A stretch of 64,000 nucleotides of DNA from Chloroflexi bacterium HGW-Chloroflexi-6 (GTDB lineage: Bacteria; Chloroflexota; Anaerolineae; Anaerolineales; Villigracilaceae). Shown piece by piece: positions 35,209 to 47,283 of this stretch. Where the stretch lies: positions 62,001 to 126,000 of the forward strand of contig PHBU01000010.1 of the NCBI GenBank assembly GCA_002840685.1, read 5' to 3'. The notes beneath the pieces are model-generated. The model had not been told where the DNA came from. It did no database searches and saw only the letters and a list, made by a program, of their open reading frames with translations. Made by a program: the position numbers and the translations under genes. Numbering within the stretch: the stretch's first letter is position 1; the number at the start of each line of letters is the position of its first letter.

Positions 35209-35536
35209 ATTTTTCTTGCAAGGCGGATGAAATATGTCTATCTAAATCAAGCATTGTTTGGAGAAAAGTCTTTTCAAGATCTACCTGATACGTATCGGCC
35301 AGAATGATGACTGACCACAGGCAGTCGGCCAATTCGTGCGAGAGTTTTGCCTCGGCATCTGGAATGGCGCGCTTTCCTTCCATGGCAACAATTAATTTTG
35401 CCAGATCGCCGACATCGCCAACAAAACCAAGCGCGAGCTCTTCGCCTGTCCAGTTTGTGCCGTAGCGTTTCTCTTCGAAGGCAGCATATTTTTGACGGAT
35501 TTCGCGCGCCCGGGCGATGATCTCCTGGAATTCCAT
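35207..35536 (-). CDS. MazG-like nucleotide pyrophosphohydrolase
   Basis: 109 residues, all helical. Family features are GEELALGFVGDVGDLAKLI and KLSHELADCLWSVIILAD, the latter keeping the ExxD metal site; the first motif has GDVGD in place of the common E(V/L)GE. It should hydrolyse a nucleoside triphosphate to a monophosphate and pyrophosphate. It begins three bases after the end of the molybdenum hydroxylase gene, so the two share a transcript. Its role with a hydroxylase is not obvious. Confidence 0.8.
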   Translation of the reverse strand: MEFQEIIARAREIRQKYAAFEEKRYGTNWTGEELALGFVGDVGDLAKLIVAMEGKRAIPDAEAKLSHELADCLWSVIILADTYQVDLEKTFLQTMLDLDRHISSALQEK

Positions 35537-35539
35537 GCG

Positions 35540-38500
35540 CTATTTGGCCTTGATCGCTCGCCAGACCCGCTCGGGTGTGACCGGGTTGATATCCACATCC
35601 ACGCCGAGCGCATCGCGGATGGCATTGCCGACCGCCGGGGCAACCCCGTCCATCGGGATTTCGGCCACGGCTTTGACGCCAAATGGGTGGGTCGGCTCGA
35701 AGGTTTCAACGAAGATCACTTCCAGCGCTGGCATTTCATTTGCCAGGAAGATGTGATAGTCGCGGAAATCGCGCTCTCGGGCATTGCCCTTCTCATCGTA
35801 GACCATCTCTTCGCAGACGGCATACCCCAGGGCCTGGGTCATGCCGCCCTCGATCTGGCCGGAGGCCGTCTGCGGGTTGATGATGATACCCGAATCGACC
35901 GCCATGACCAGTTTATCAACCGTCACAGCCCCGGTTTCGGAATCGACCGTCACCTCGGCAAATTGCGCGGCGAACGGCGGCGGCGAGGAGGGTGAAACGT
36001 AACTGGCCACGCCCATGATCTGTTCCTGGTTGTTGCGGTGCAGCGAGTCGAGGGCGATTTCGGTCAGTGGGATGGAGCGGCCGTCCGGGGCGTGCGCCGC
36101 GCGGTCAAGTAAGCGAATGCCTGAAGTTTCGATATCCAAACCCAGCATCGCGATGGCGCGTTTTTTGATCTTTTCTGCTACGATTTTTGCCGCATTTACG
36201 GCGGCAGTGCCAGAAATGTAGGTTGTGCTGGATGCATAGGCACCCTTGTCGAAGGGGGTGAAATCGGTGTCGGACGAGTAAACCAGCATATCTTCAAGGG
36301 GAACCCCCAACACCTCGGCGGCCATCTGTGCCAGAACGGTGTCTGAGCCGGTGCCCAGGTCGGTTGCGCCGACCAGCAGGTTGAACGAGCCATCGTCATT
36401 CATCTTGATCGAGGCTCCGCCCATGTCGAGGTAGGGGATGGCCGTTCCCTGCATGACCAGGGCAACACCGATGCCTTTGCGTAATGTTGAGCGTTGAGCG
36501 GTAGATGTTGAACGCCAACTTTCATTTCCAAATTTCGAATCCCAGTCGATGGCGGCTTTCCCCTGTACGACGCATTGTTCCAGCCCCACGGTGTGGATGA
36601 TCTCGGGCCGCGGTTCGCGGCCTTCGTTCCAGGCAGTAGAGAACGGATGGTATTCTCCGGGGTGGATGGCATTCTTCAAACGGAATTCGATCGGGTCAAA
36701 GCCCATTTTCCTGGCGATTTTCTCCAGATGCCGGTCGAGCGGCCAGTAGCCCTGCGGCACGCCGTAACCGCGAAAGGCTCCGGCGGGCGGCGTATTCGTG
36801 TAAACAATATCGGCATAAAAGCGGATGTTGGGTGCTTTGCGATATTCGCCATCGCCGACGTAGAGCGCCATGCTCTTGTGGCCGGTGTTGCCGGTCACGG
36901 TCAGGGCGTGCGCACCGTTGGCGCCGGTATCTGATAGCGCGTACATGGCGTTGGCGGTAATCGTGCCATCGCGCTTGACGCCGGTCTTCATGCGGACTCG
37001 CATCGGGTGGCGCGAGCGCGCGCCGATGAATTCTTCTTCGCGGGTGTATTCGTAGATCACCGGGCGGCGCGTAGCGATCGTCAGGTGGGCGGCCACATCT
37101 TCCATCAGCACTTCCTGCTTGCCGCCGAACCCGCCGCCGATGCGCGGCTTGATGACGCGGATGCGCTTGATGGGCAGATCCAGCACGGGGGCGAGCATGC
37201 GTCGAACGTGGAACGGCACCTGGGTGCTGGTGCGGATCACCAGCCGGTCATCCTCGTCCCAGTAGGTGACGGCGACGTGCGGTTCGATGTGTGCCTGCTG
37301 AACCTTGGGTACCTCGTATTCGGCCTCGAAAATCTCATCCGCTTCGGCAAAGCCTTTTTCCACATCGCCAATATCGATGCGGATGTGGGCTGCCAGGTTC
37401 TTTTTGGGGTTTGAATCGGCAAAATTGATATATTCCGGCTCGTCGTGGATCTGGATCGCACCATCCTTCATCGATTCGCGCACATCCAGGATTGCAGGCA
37501 GCAGCTCGTATTCGACCTGGATCAGGCCGAGGGCTTTTTCGGCGATCTCGGGGGTTTCGGCAGCCACAAAGGCGACCCGGTCGCCGACGAAACGGACTTT
37601 GTTATCGAGCGAGAAGCAGTCCAGCGGCCCGGGGATCGGGTCAGACTGTCCGGCGGTCGAGTAGATCACACGTGGAATGTCCTGCCAGGTTAGCACGGCG
37701 GCCACGCCGGGCAGGGCGCGCGCTTTGGATGCATCGATATTTTTGATTCGGGCGTGGGCATGCGGTGAACGCAGCACCTTGGCATGCAGCAGTGCGCGCG
37801 GTTCGATGTCAGCGGCGAAGGCCGGTTTGCCCTGGGCCAGTTTAACGGCATCCACTTTCTTTTCGGGTTTGCCGACCGTTTGCCACTGGTCGGTTTTTGT
37901 AGCGAGGATGACCCTTGGGGTGGTTTGTGTGGCGATATTCGAACCATTGTTGTTCGGTAATTCGGGGGTCACATCCCCTGTATTGAAGAGCGTGGGCTCA
38001 TGATCAATATTTGTCTCTCCGCGCAGCATACTGGCAGCCTGTAAGACAGCCTGCACCGGTTTGGCATAGCCTGTACAGCGACACAAGACCCCTGCAATCG
38101 CCTCGCGGACTTCAGCCTCACTCGGATCGGGATTCTTCTCCAGGAGCGCCCTGGCGGCCAGAATTTGGGCCGGGGTGCAGTATCCGCATTGAATGGCGCC
38201 GTTTTCGATGAAGGCTTGTTGGAGCGGGTGCAGCCCCTCCGTTTTGCGCCAGCCTTGCTCCGGGTGCTCGCCAAGCGCTTCGAGCGTGGCGATTTTATGC
38301 CCTTCGGCCTGCGCCGCCAGCAGCAGTCCGGCATTGACCGGTTTTCCATCCAGCAAAACCGTATCAGAGCCGGAGAGACCCTGTTCGTCGCCGAATTTGA
38401 CCGAGTGAAAACCCAGCCCGCGCAACGCGGCGAGCAGGCTGGTGTGCGGTGGGCAGTCCAGCGGTTGCAGAATTCCGTTGATCGTAAGGGAAATGTTCAT
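35540..38500 (-). CDS. Fused molybdenum hydroxylase: 2Fe-2S domain plus molybdopterin-binding domain (XdhD-like)
   Basis: 986 residues. Residues 1-160 match the small iron-sulfur subunit of the xanthine dehydrogenase family. The C-terminal [2Fe-2S] site is intact (Cys105, Cys108, Cys140, Cys142). The N-terminal plant-type site is lost: the stretch that normally reads as CxxxxCxxC has FGDEQGLSGSDT (36-47) and the fourth Cys is Gly/Ala in PVNAGL. Residues about 205-986 are the molybdopterin part, with GGGFGGK and the catalytic Glu947 in VKAVAEIP. No FAD subunit is adjacent. The plan and the lost site resemble E. coli XdhD and selenium-dependent hydroxylases (from memory). The electron acceptor and substrate, perhaps a purine, are unknown. 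AGGAG precedes the start. MazG-like gene follows. Confidence 0.88.
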   Translation of the reverse strand: MNISLTINGILQPLDCPPHTSLLAALRGLGFHSVKFGDEQGLSGSDTVLLDGKPVNAGLLLAAQAEGHKIATLEALGEHPEQGWRKTEGLHPLQQAFIENGAIQCGYCTPAQILAARALLEKNPDPSEAEVREAIAGVLCRCTGYAKPVQAVLQAASMLRGETNIDHEPTLFNTGDVTPELPNNNGSNIATQTTPRVILATKTDQWQTVGKPEKKVDAVKLAQGKPAFAADIEPRALLHAKVLRSPHAHARIKNIDASKARALPGVAAVLTWQDIPRVIYSTAGQSDPIPGPLDCFSLDNKVRFVGDRVAFVAAETPEIAEKALGLIQVEYELLPAILDVRESMKDGAIQIHDEPEYINFADSNPKKNLAAHIRIDIGDVEKGFAEADEIFEAEYEVPKVQQAHIEPHVAVTYWDEDDRLVIRTSTQVPFHVRRMLAPVLDLPIKRIRVIKPRIGGGFGGKQEVLMEDVAAHLTIATRRPVIYEYTREEEFIGARSRHPMRVRMKTGVKRDGTITANAMYALSDTGANGAHALTVTGNTGHKSMALYVGDGEYRKAPNIRFYADIVYTNTPPAGAFRGYGVPQGYWPLDRHLEKIARKMGFDPIEFRLKNAIHPGEYHPFSTAWNEGREPRPEIIHTVGLEQCVVQGKAAIDWDSKFGNESWRSTSTAQRSTLRKGIGVALVMQGTAIPYLDMGGASIKMNDDGSFNLLVGATDLGTGSDTVLAQMAAEVLGVPLEDMLVYSSDTDFTPFDKGAYASSTTYISGTAAVNAAKIVAEKIKKRAIAMLGLDIETSGIRLLDRAAHAPDGRSIPLTEIALDSLHRNNQEQIMGVASYVSPSSPPPFAAQFAEVTVDSETGAVTVDKLVMAVDSGIIINPQTASGQIEGGMTQALGYAVCEEMVYDEKGNARERDFRDYHIFLANEMPALEVIFVETFEPTHPFGVKAVAEIPMDGVAPAVGNAIRDALGVDVDINPVTPERVWRAIKAK

Positions 38501-38611
38501 GGCAGGCTCCTATTTTGATGCCTTAATTCTACCCCTAATTTGTCTGACATTTTACGATGAAGCGGTCATAAGGATAACTCTCGCTTTGATGTTGCTTGAT
38601 TTTTTTGAGCA

Positions 38612-39382
38612 TCAGGAATTAGTCTTCAGATAATATCTTTTGAGATTTTCATATATCGAAGTACGCGGAAATTTGGAATCTTTGGATACCTGATCTCTGC
38701 GCCACATCTCGTTCCATAAATGGAGGCAATAGGGGCGATGGAGTGCTATTGCAAGCTGTTTTTTCCACGTTGTTCGAACGCTTTGAATATATTCTTTCCA
38801 TTCCCAGAAATTTACCGGGCAGTAGTCTTTGGGATCGGCAATAAATTTTTCAAGAGAATGTTTTAATACGGCATATTCGACGAGTTTGGGCCCGGTATCG
38901 CCCCATTTTAAGGTTTCATGGTTATGTTTTTCAGCTTCTTGGTAGCAATATTTCATAATTGCCGATTTTGCCGGTGCTTTGATTATAAAACAGCTAATTT
39001 TCCAATGGCGGTTGTTATAGAGTTGGCTGGTGTTTTCTTTGGGGAAGATATAAGCACGCTCCGGAAGTTTTCGCAAACAGATTAGATCTGTGTCTACCCA
39101 GGTATGACCCTCTTCATAGAGTAATTTGTAACGAAACAGATTTGCAAAGCCTGCATAGCTATCAAAGTCTTTGTATTTAAAAACCCTTTGTTCGGCGATG
39201 ATCTTGTTGGCGTCTTTGAGCACCACCCCCTCTGGCAGGTTTTCTAAACTTTTATAAACGTATAAATGAAATTCATATCCATGGCGAAGGAATGATGCCA
39301 TGGATAGCTTTTCGAGGTTTGAGATCTGATCGCCTATCCAGAGGCTTTGGACAATTGGACGCATATTTATAGCTGAGCGCAC
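38612..39382 (-). CDS. GT32-like glycosyltransferase
   Basis: 256 residues if started at GTG 39382; ATG 39364 (six codons in) is also possible and gives a usual GT32 start (MRPIVQSLWIG). The DxD motif is WVDTDLICLRKLP, following FANLFRYKLLYEEGHTW, the pattern of the capsule/mannosyl GT32 and TcdA/B-like sugar transferases. A sugar from a nucleotide donor would be transferred in the cytoplasm, to an unknown acceptor. No signal or membrane segment. The gene is clearly more AT-rich than those around it and stands between the hydroxylase gene and a decayed copy of its 5' end, which suggests that it arrived by transfer. Confidence 0.75.
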   Translation of the reverse strand: MRSAINMRPIVQSLWIGDQISNLEKLSMASFLRHGYEFHLYVYKSLENLPEGVVLKDANKIIAEQRVFKYKDFDSYAGFANLFRYKLLYEEGHTWVDTDLICLRKLPERAYIFPKENTSQLYNNRHWKISCFIIKAPAKSAIMKYCYQEAEKHNHETLKWGDTGPKLVEYAVLKHSLEKFIADPKDYCPVNFWEWKEYIQSVRTTWKKQLAIALHRPYCLHLWNEMWRRDQVSKDSKFPRTSIYENLKRYYLKTNS

Positions 39383-39532
39383 CTTTCTTTTCTATGTTCT
39401 GCAAATGATTTTAACAACCAGCTCACCATTCTACTGTGCTGCCAATTTCCCAAATCAAAAAAAGTGGCCACCAGTGCTTGTACTGGCTATATGGCGCTTG
39501 TGGTTGCCCTGCTCTGTACGGTGGTTGGCAAA

Positions 39533-39686
39533 TCAGAGCGTTTGCTCTGGATGCAATAATCTGGCATTGACCGGCCTTCCATCCAATAGGATGGTGTCCG
39601 AGCCGGACCAGGGTGGCGAGTAAAGCTTCAGCCGGGGTGCAATCGACCCTATCATCCACTCCATTAACGTGCAGGATCAGGTTAAT
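39533..39686 (-). pseudogene. Remnant of a second molybdenum hydroxylase N-terminal domain
   Basis: On the minus strand, from 39686, the frame reads INLILHVNGVDDRVDCTPAE and onward to LLATLVRLG, which lines up with residues 2-30 of the hydroxylase at 35540-38500. After a deletion and a frame change it continues GSDTILLDGRPVNARLL (frame ending at 39533), matching residues 44-60 (GSDTVLLDGKPVNAGLL). The start position is ATT instead of ATG, though AAGGAG stands five bases upstream. The rest of the gene is missing. It is a diverged paralogue, not a fresh copy. The further 110 bases to 39420 hold no clear continuation. Confidence 0.7.
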
Positions 39687-39707
39687 GGGAACTCCTTGCT
39701 GAGTGTA

Positions 39708-40124
39708 TTAGTTTTTGTAGACGATGAGACGACCGTCGGCTGTTTGTTCGATTTTGAGCGTGGCTAACGCACTTTGGGCCGGGCCTTCTGTAACTTCACC
39801 AGCAGAATTGTAGCATGACCCGTGACAGGGGCAGACAAAACTGTCGGATTTCGCTTCCACATTGCAGCCGAGATGCGTACAAACCATGCTGATGGCGCGG
39901 AACTCGCTCTGGTTGCGGATGATCAGTGCCGGGACGGTGGCGGCCACCGTTCGCGAGTTGGGTGGGTAATCGCTTACTGATCCGATTTCGTAGCGCTTGG
40001 GCGGTGGCGGTTGTGGTTTGTAGTTCATGAAACGCAGAATACCGGCCAAGCCCAGCAGGCCGCTCAGCCCTACAAGCCCACGACTTGCCAGACGGAGAAA
40101 ATCACGACGAGAGATCGATGACAT
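39708..40124 (-). CDS. Rieske iron-sulfur protein
   Basis: 138 residues from ATG 40124. Carries a [2Fe-2S] cluster that takes electrons from quinol in a bc-type complex. Box I is CTHLGC (Cys82, His84) and box II is CPCHGS (Cys98, His101), with the second Cys of each box able to form the usual disulfide; an additional Cys104 follows. The N-terminus SISRRDFLRL is a twin-arginine signal, and the hydrophobic segment GLVGLSGLLGLAGILRF serves as anchor. It starts one base after the cytochrome gene ends. The open frame goes on upstream to 40394, inside the cytochrome gene; that extension is not credible. Confidence 0.93.
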   Translation of the reverse strand: MSSISRRDFLRLASRGLVGLSGLLGLAGILRFMNYKPQPPPPKRYEIGSVSDYPPNSRTVAATVPALIIRNQSEFRAISMVCTHLGCNVEAKSDSFVCPCHGSCYNSAGEVTEGPAQSALATLKIEQTADGRLIVYKN

Positions 40125-40125
40125 A

Positions 40126-43659
<3,534 letters not shown>

Positions 43660-43667
43660 GTGGCTTC

Positions 43668-43673
43668 ATTTTA
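43668..43673 (-). promoter_or_regulatory. -10-like box (TAAAAT) eight bases before the start at 43659
   Basis: On the minus strand TAAAAT is followed by eight bases and ATG 43659; no Shine-Dalgarno. It would make the first gene of the methyltransferase-cytochrome operon leaderless or nearly so. Confidence 0.4.
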
Positions 43674-43779
43674 GCCCAACTTTTGCAAATTGTTTACGTT
43701 CCAAACCGCTTTTATTGCCTAAAATAGGAGAGGTTTGTCACAAGTATTTTTATGATGATATTCATCAAGGAGTTAAACA

Positions 43780-44757
43780 ATGAAGCGTACTTTGGGACGT
43801 TCAGGGATTGAGATCAGCGCACTGGGGATGGGCTGTTGGGCGATCGGTGGCCCGTTTTGGTCGGGCGAGACTCCCCACGGCTGGGGAGAAGTGGATGACG
43901 ATGAATCCATCCGCGCGATCCATGCTGCCCTCGAATTGGGCGTAACCTTCTTCGACACGGCCAACGTTTACGGTGCCGGACACAGCGAACGGGTGCTGGG
44001 CCAGGCCCTGGCCGGCAAGCGCGGACAGGTGGTGATCGCTACCAAGTTCAATGCTGTTTTTGATGAGACCACCCGTCAGGTGACCGGCAGCGACTCGACC
44101 CCGGCCGGCATCCGCCGGGCTTGTGAAGATTCCCTGCGTCGCCTGGGCATGGAGTACATCGATCTGTACCAATTTCACGACAACGGTTTCCCTGTCGAAA
44201 AGGCCGGCCCGGTGCGTGAGACTCTCGAGGCGTTGGTGGCTGAAGGCAAGATCCGCGCCTATGGCTGGAGCACCGACTTTCCTAAAAGCGCCGAGTTTTT
44301 CGCCGGAGGAGACCATTGCGCATCCATTCAAGTTCAGTTGAATGTGCTCGACGATAACCCGGCCATTGTCGATATTTGCGAAAAGCACAACCTGGCAGCC
44401 ATCAACCGAGGTCCGCTGGCAATGGGCCTGCTAACCGGTAAATATGTGGCTGGCGTCAAGCCATCCATTGACGATGTACGCGGCGAAAAAAGCCCGGAAT
44501 GGATGAAGTATTTCAAGCAAGGCCAGCCCAATCCCGAATTCATGCAAAAGGTCAACGCTGTGCGCGAAATCCTGACCAGCGGCGGCCGGACTCTCTCTCA
44601 GGGTGCGCTGGCCTGGCTGTGGGGACGCAGTGAAAAAACCATCCCGATCCCTGGTTTCCGCACCGTCAAGCAGGTTGAAGAAAATGCCCGCGCAATGGCA
44701 TTTGGCGCGCTGACAGCCGACCAAATGCAGGAAATTAATCTTATTTTGGGCCGTTAA
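43780..44757 (+). CDS. Aldo/keto reductase, copy 1
   Basis: 325 residues, TIM-barrel NAD(P)H-dependent reductase. The Asp-Tyr-Lys-His tetrad is in FFDTANVYGAGHSERVLG (Asp, Tyr), IATKFN (Lys) and YQFHDNG (His). LGRSGIEISALGMGCWAIGG and SRP-like IPGFRTVKQVEENA mark the YajO/Tas-like group. AAGGAG at 43768-43773 serves ATG 43780. It forms a set with a GH13 enzyme and a second aldo/keto reductase (46166-47161), so a sugar aldehyde or keto-sugar substrate is likely. No signal peptide. Confidence 0.92.
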   Translation: MKRTLGRSGIEISALGMGCWAIGGPFWSGETPHGWGEVDDDESIRAIHAALELGVTFFDTANVYGAGHSERVLGQALAGKRGQVVIATKFNAVFDETTRQVTGSDSTPAGIRRACEDSLRRLGMEYIDLYQFHDNGFPVEKAGPVRETLEALVAEGKIRAYGWSTDFPKSAEFFAGGDHCASIQVQLNVLDDNPAIVDICEKHNLAAINRGPLAMGLLTGKYVAGVKPSIDDVRGEKSPEWMKYFKQGQPNPEFMQKVNAVREILTSGGRTLSQGALAWLWGRSEKTIPIPGFRTVKQVEENARAMAFGALTADQMQEINLILGR

Positions 44758-44785
44758 GAACCTGCCCGCACGAAAGGCGCCATTG

Positions 44786-46123
44786 ATGGCTCTCAACACC
44801 TCTATTTCCTATCGCAATCTGGTTATTTATGAAGTTTACGTTCGCAACCACGGCCTTCATGGCAGCTTTGCCGAGGTGGAGGCCGACCTCGAGCGCATCC
44901 GCGCCATGGGGGTGGACGTGGTCTGGTTCATGCCGATCCACCCCATCGGCCAGCTCAACAAAAAAGGCAGCCTGGGCTGTCCGTATTCGATCCAGGATTA
45001 TCGTGGGCTCAACCCGGAATACGGCACACGCCAGGATTTTGCCCGTTTTATCGAAAAAGCCCACACCCTGGGCCTTAAAGTGATGATCGATGTGGTTTAC
45101 AACCATACCGCGCACGATTCCGTTTTGGTGGCCGAGCACCCCGATTATTTTCACCAGGATGCCCACGGACGACCTGTGACCACCGTTCCGGATTGGTCGG
45201 ATGTGATCGATCTCAAGCATCCGCACCCCGGGCTGACCGGGTATCTGGTGGAGACGCTCAGGGGCTGGGCGCAGTTCGGCGTGGACGGTTTCCGTTGCGA
45301 CGTGGCTTCGCTCCTGCCGCAGGCGTTTTGGCTCGAGGCGCGGGCCGAGGTCGAAAAGGTCAAGCCGGGAGTCATCTGGCTGGCCGAATCGGTGCATGCT
45401 TCCTTTGTTGCCCACCGCCGCGAAAACGGCCTCTCGGGCCTGTCAGACAGCGAAGTCTATGCTGCTTTTGACCTGACCTATGATTATGATATCTGGCCGA
45501 TCTTCCAGCAGGCGGTGCGTGGTGAGGTTCCGGTCAAGCGTTATCTTGAGGCGCTGCGCTTTCAGGATGCGATCTACCCGCAAAATTTTGTCAAAATGCG
45601 CTGCGTGGAGAACCACGATCAGTTGCGCATCATGAAGCTGGCTCCCAGCCGCAGCCAGGCCGTGGCCTGGACGGCATTCGAAGCCTTCAATCGCGGGGCA
45701 TTCCTGATTTATGCCGGGCAAGAATCGGCTGCATCCCATACGCCTTCCTTGTTCGATATCGACAAGGTTGAATGGGGCGGCTATGAGTTGCAGCCCTTCC
45801 TGACCCGCCTGGCCGGGCTGAAGAAGCATCCGGCCTTGAATGGCAACCTGTACCTCCTGTCTGCCGAGCCTGCCATCCAGGCCGCCTGGGTCGATCTCGG
45901 CAAGGGACTTTACGGCGTTTTCAATACCAGTGGCCAGTATGGGCGGGTCGAAGTGCAGTTGCCCGATGGGGATTATCTCGATCTGCTGACAGATACACGC
46001 GTTGCGGTGCGGGGCGGTTCAATCGAGCTGCCCATCGATGCGGTCATCCTTGAAGTTGAACATCCGCGCCGCTACCAGACCATGTCGTTTGAGCTGATGG
46101 ATTATCACCTGCCACTGGCGTAA
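44786..46123 (+). CDS. GH13 alpha-amylase family glycosidase
   Basis: 445 residues. Cytoplasmic (no signal peptide). The GH13 barrel motifs are complete: DVVYNHTAHDS (region I), GFRCDVASLL with the nucleophile Asp (II), WLAESVHA with the acid Glu (III) and VENHDQLR with the transition-state Asp (IV). The C-terminal 80 residues are a beta-sandwich domain C. Specificity (alpha-1,4-glucan hydrolysis, sugar transfer or isomerisation) is not readable. ATG 44786 is preferred to TTG 44783; CGAAAGG at 44771-44777 is the ribosome site. Flanked by two aldo/keto reductases at 28 and 42 bases. Confidence 0.92.
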   Translation: MALNTSISYRNLVIYEVYVRNHGLHGSFAEVEADLERIRAMGVDVVWFMPIHPIGQLNKKGSLGCPYSIQDYRGLNPEYGTRQDFARFIEKAHTLGLKVMIDVVYNHTAHDSVLVAEHPDYFHQDAHGRPVTTVPDWSDVIDLKHPHPGLTGYLVETLRGWAQFGVDGFRCDVASLLPQAFWLEARAEVEKVKPGVIWLAESVHASFVAHRRENGLSGLSDSEVYAAFDLTYDYDIWPIFQQAVRGEVPVKRYLEALRFQDAIYPQNFVKMRCVENHDQLRIMKLAPSRSQAVAWTAFEAFNRGAFLIYAGQESAASHTPSLFDIDKVEWGGYELQPFLTRLAGLKKHPALNGNLYLLSAEPAIQAAWVDLGKGLYGVFNTSGQYGRVEVQLPDGDYLDLLTDTRVAVRGGSIELPIDAVILEVEHPRRYQTMSFELMDYHLPLA

Positions 46124-46165
46124 TTGCGCTGGCAGGCTTTCCGTTTTCACGAAAGGATTAAAACT

Positions 46166-47161
46166 ATGAAGCGTGTTCTCGGATGTTCCGGGATCGAAGT
46201 CAGCGGCCTTGGCCTGGGCTGCTGGGCGGTTGGCGGCCCGTGGACGATCAACGGCTCCCCGGCCGGCTGGAGCGCTGTCGATGACGCTGAATCATCCCGC
46301 GCCATCCAGCATGCCCTGGAACTGGGCGTTACTTTCTTTGATACAGCCGCCAATTATGGCGCGGGCCACAGCGAACGCCTGTTGGGAAAGATCTTCAAAG
46401 GCCGCCGCGACCAGGTTGTGATTGCAACCAAATTCGGCTACCAGGTCGATGAAGCCGCCAAAGTGGTTCTCAATTATGACGGACAGGAAGAAGACAGCGA
46501 TGTCGCCAGCCGCGTTCGGGCTGATGCCGAAGCCAGTCTGAAGCGCCTCGAAACGGATTATATTGATGTATATCAACTGCATGTCTGGGGCTTGAGCATT
46601 GAACGCGCTCTGCAAGCCCGCGAAGTGCTTGAAGAACTCGTCCGTGAAGGGAAGATCCGCACCTATGGCTGGAGCACGGATCGAACCGATGCGATCAAAG
46701 CCTTCTCGACCTCCCCGCATTGCGGTGTTGTCCAACAGCAATTAAGCGTCATGGACGGCAACATGGAACTCCTGGCCCTGTGCGAGCAGTTGAACCTGGC
46801 CAGCATCAATCGCGGACCGTTGGGCATGGGCCTGCTGACCGGCAAATTCGCCCCGGACAGTACCTTTGCCAAGGACGATGTCCGCCATAATGCTGAGTGG
46901 CATCCCGGTTTCAAGAATGGCAAACCGACCCAGGACTGGCTGGATAAGCTGAACTCCATCCGTGATGTTCTGACTAGCGGCGGGCGGACGCTATCCCAGG
47001 GCGCGTTGGCCTGGATCTGGGCTCGCAGCCCGCAGACGGTGCCGATCCCGGGTTTCAAGACCGTTGCCCAGGTTGATGAGAACTGTAAAGCCTTGCAGTT
47101 CGGCCCGCTCAATGCCGGGCAGATGGCGCAGATCGATCAGATCCTTGGGCGCGCTTTGTAG
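46166..47161 (+). CDS. Aldo/keto reductase, copy 2
   Basis: 331 residues from ATG 46166, with GAAAGGA at 46151-46157; an open frame upstream to 46124 is not credible. Close paralogue of the reductase at 43780-44757 (both begin MKR.LG.SGIE.S.L), with the tetrad in FFDTAANYGAGHSER, IATKFGYQ and YQLHVWG. The insert VDEAAKVVLNYDGQEEDSDV (about residues 90-110) separates it from copy 1 and may change substrate choice. The pair flanks the GH13 gene. A strong terminator follows. Confidence 0.92.
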   Translation: MKRVLGCSGIEVSGLGLGCWAVGGPWTINGSPAGWSAVDDAESSRAIQHALELGVTFFDTAANYGAGHSERLLGKIFKGRRDQVVIATKFGYQVDEAAKVVLNYDGQEEDSDVASRVRADAEASLKRLETDYIDVYQLHVWGLSIERALQAREVLEELVREGKIRTYGWSTDRTDAIKAFSTSPHCGVVQQQLSVMDGNMELLALCEQLNLASINRGPLGMGLLTGKFAPDSTFAKDDVRHNAEWHPGFKNGKPTQDWLDKLNSIRDVLTSGGRTLSQGALAWIWARSPQTVPIPGFKTVAQVDENCKALQFGPLNAGQMAQIDQILGRAL

Positions 47162-47185
47162 CTGCAACTAAAATTTGTTCTTGAG

Positions 47186-47218
47186 ATAGGGCAGGAGATT
47201 TCTCTTGCCCTATTTTTT
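47186..47218 (+). terminator. Rho-independent terminator of the AKR-GH13-AKR cluster
   Basis: A 12-base stem (47186-47197 with 47202-47213, one G-T pair) around ATTT, then a run of six T. Confidence 0.9.
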
Positions 47219-47283
47219 GTGGTTCGCCTCCCTTTGGCACACTTTGTGTTATATCAGGCGATACCTTTTTACAGGAGATGTTC

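Noticed and set aside
35540..38500. Selenocysteine (in-frame UGA) in the hydroxylase
   Set aside because: The frame is open through the whole gene without internal TGA, so no selenocysteine is encoded.
39420..39532. Further continuation of the hydroxylase remnant
   Set aside because: Only a few residues (HK..IA) could be matched, below what I can support.
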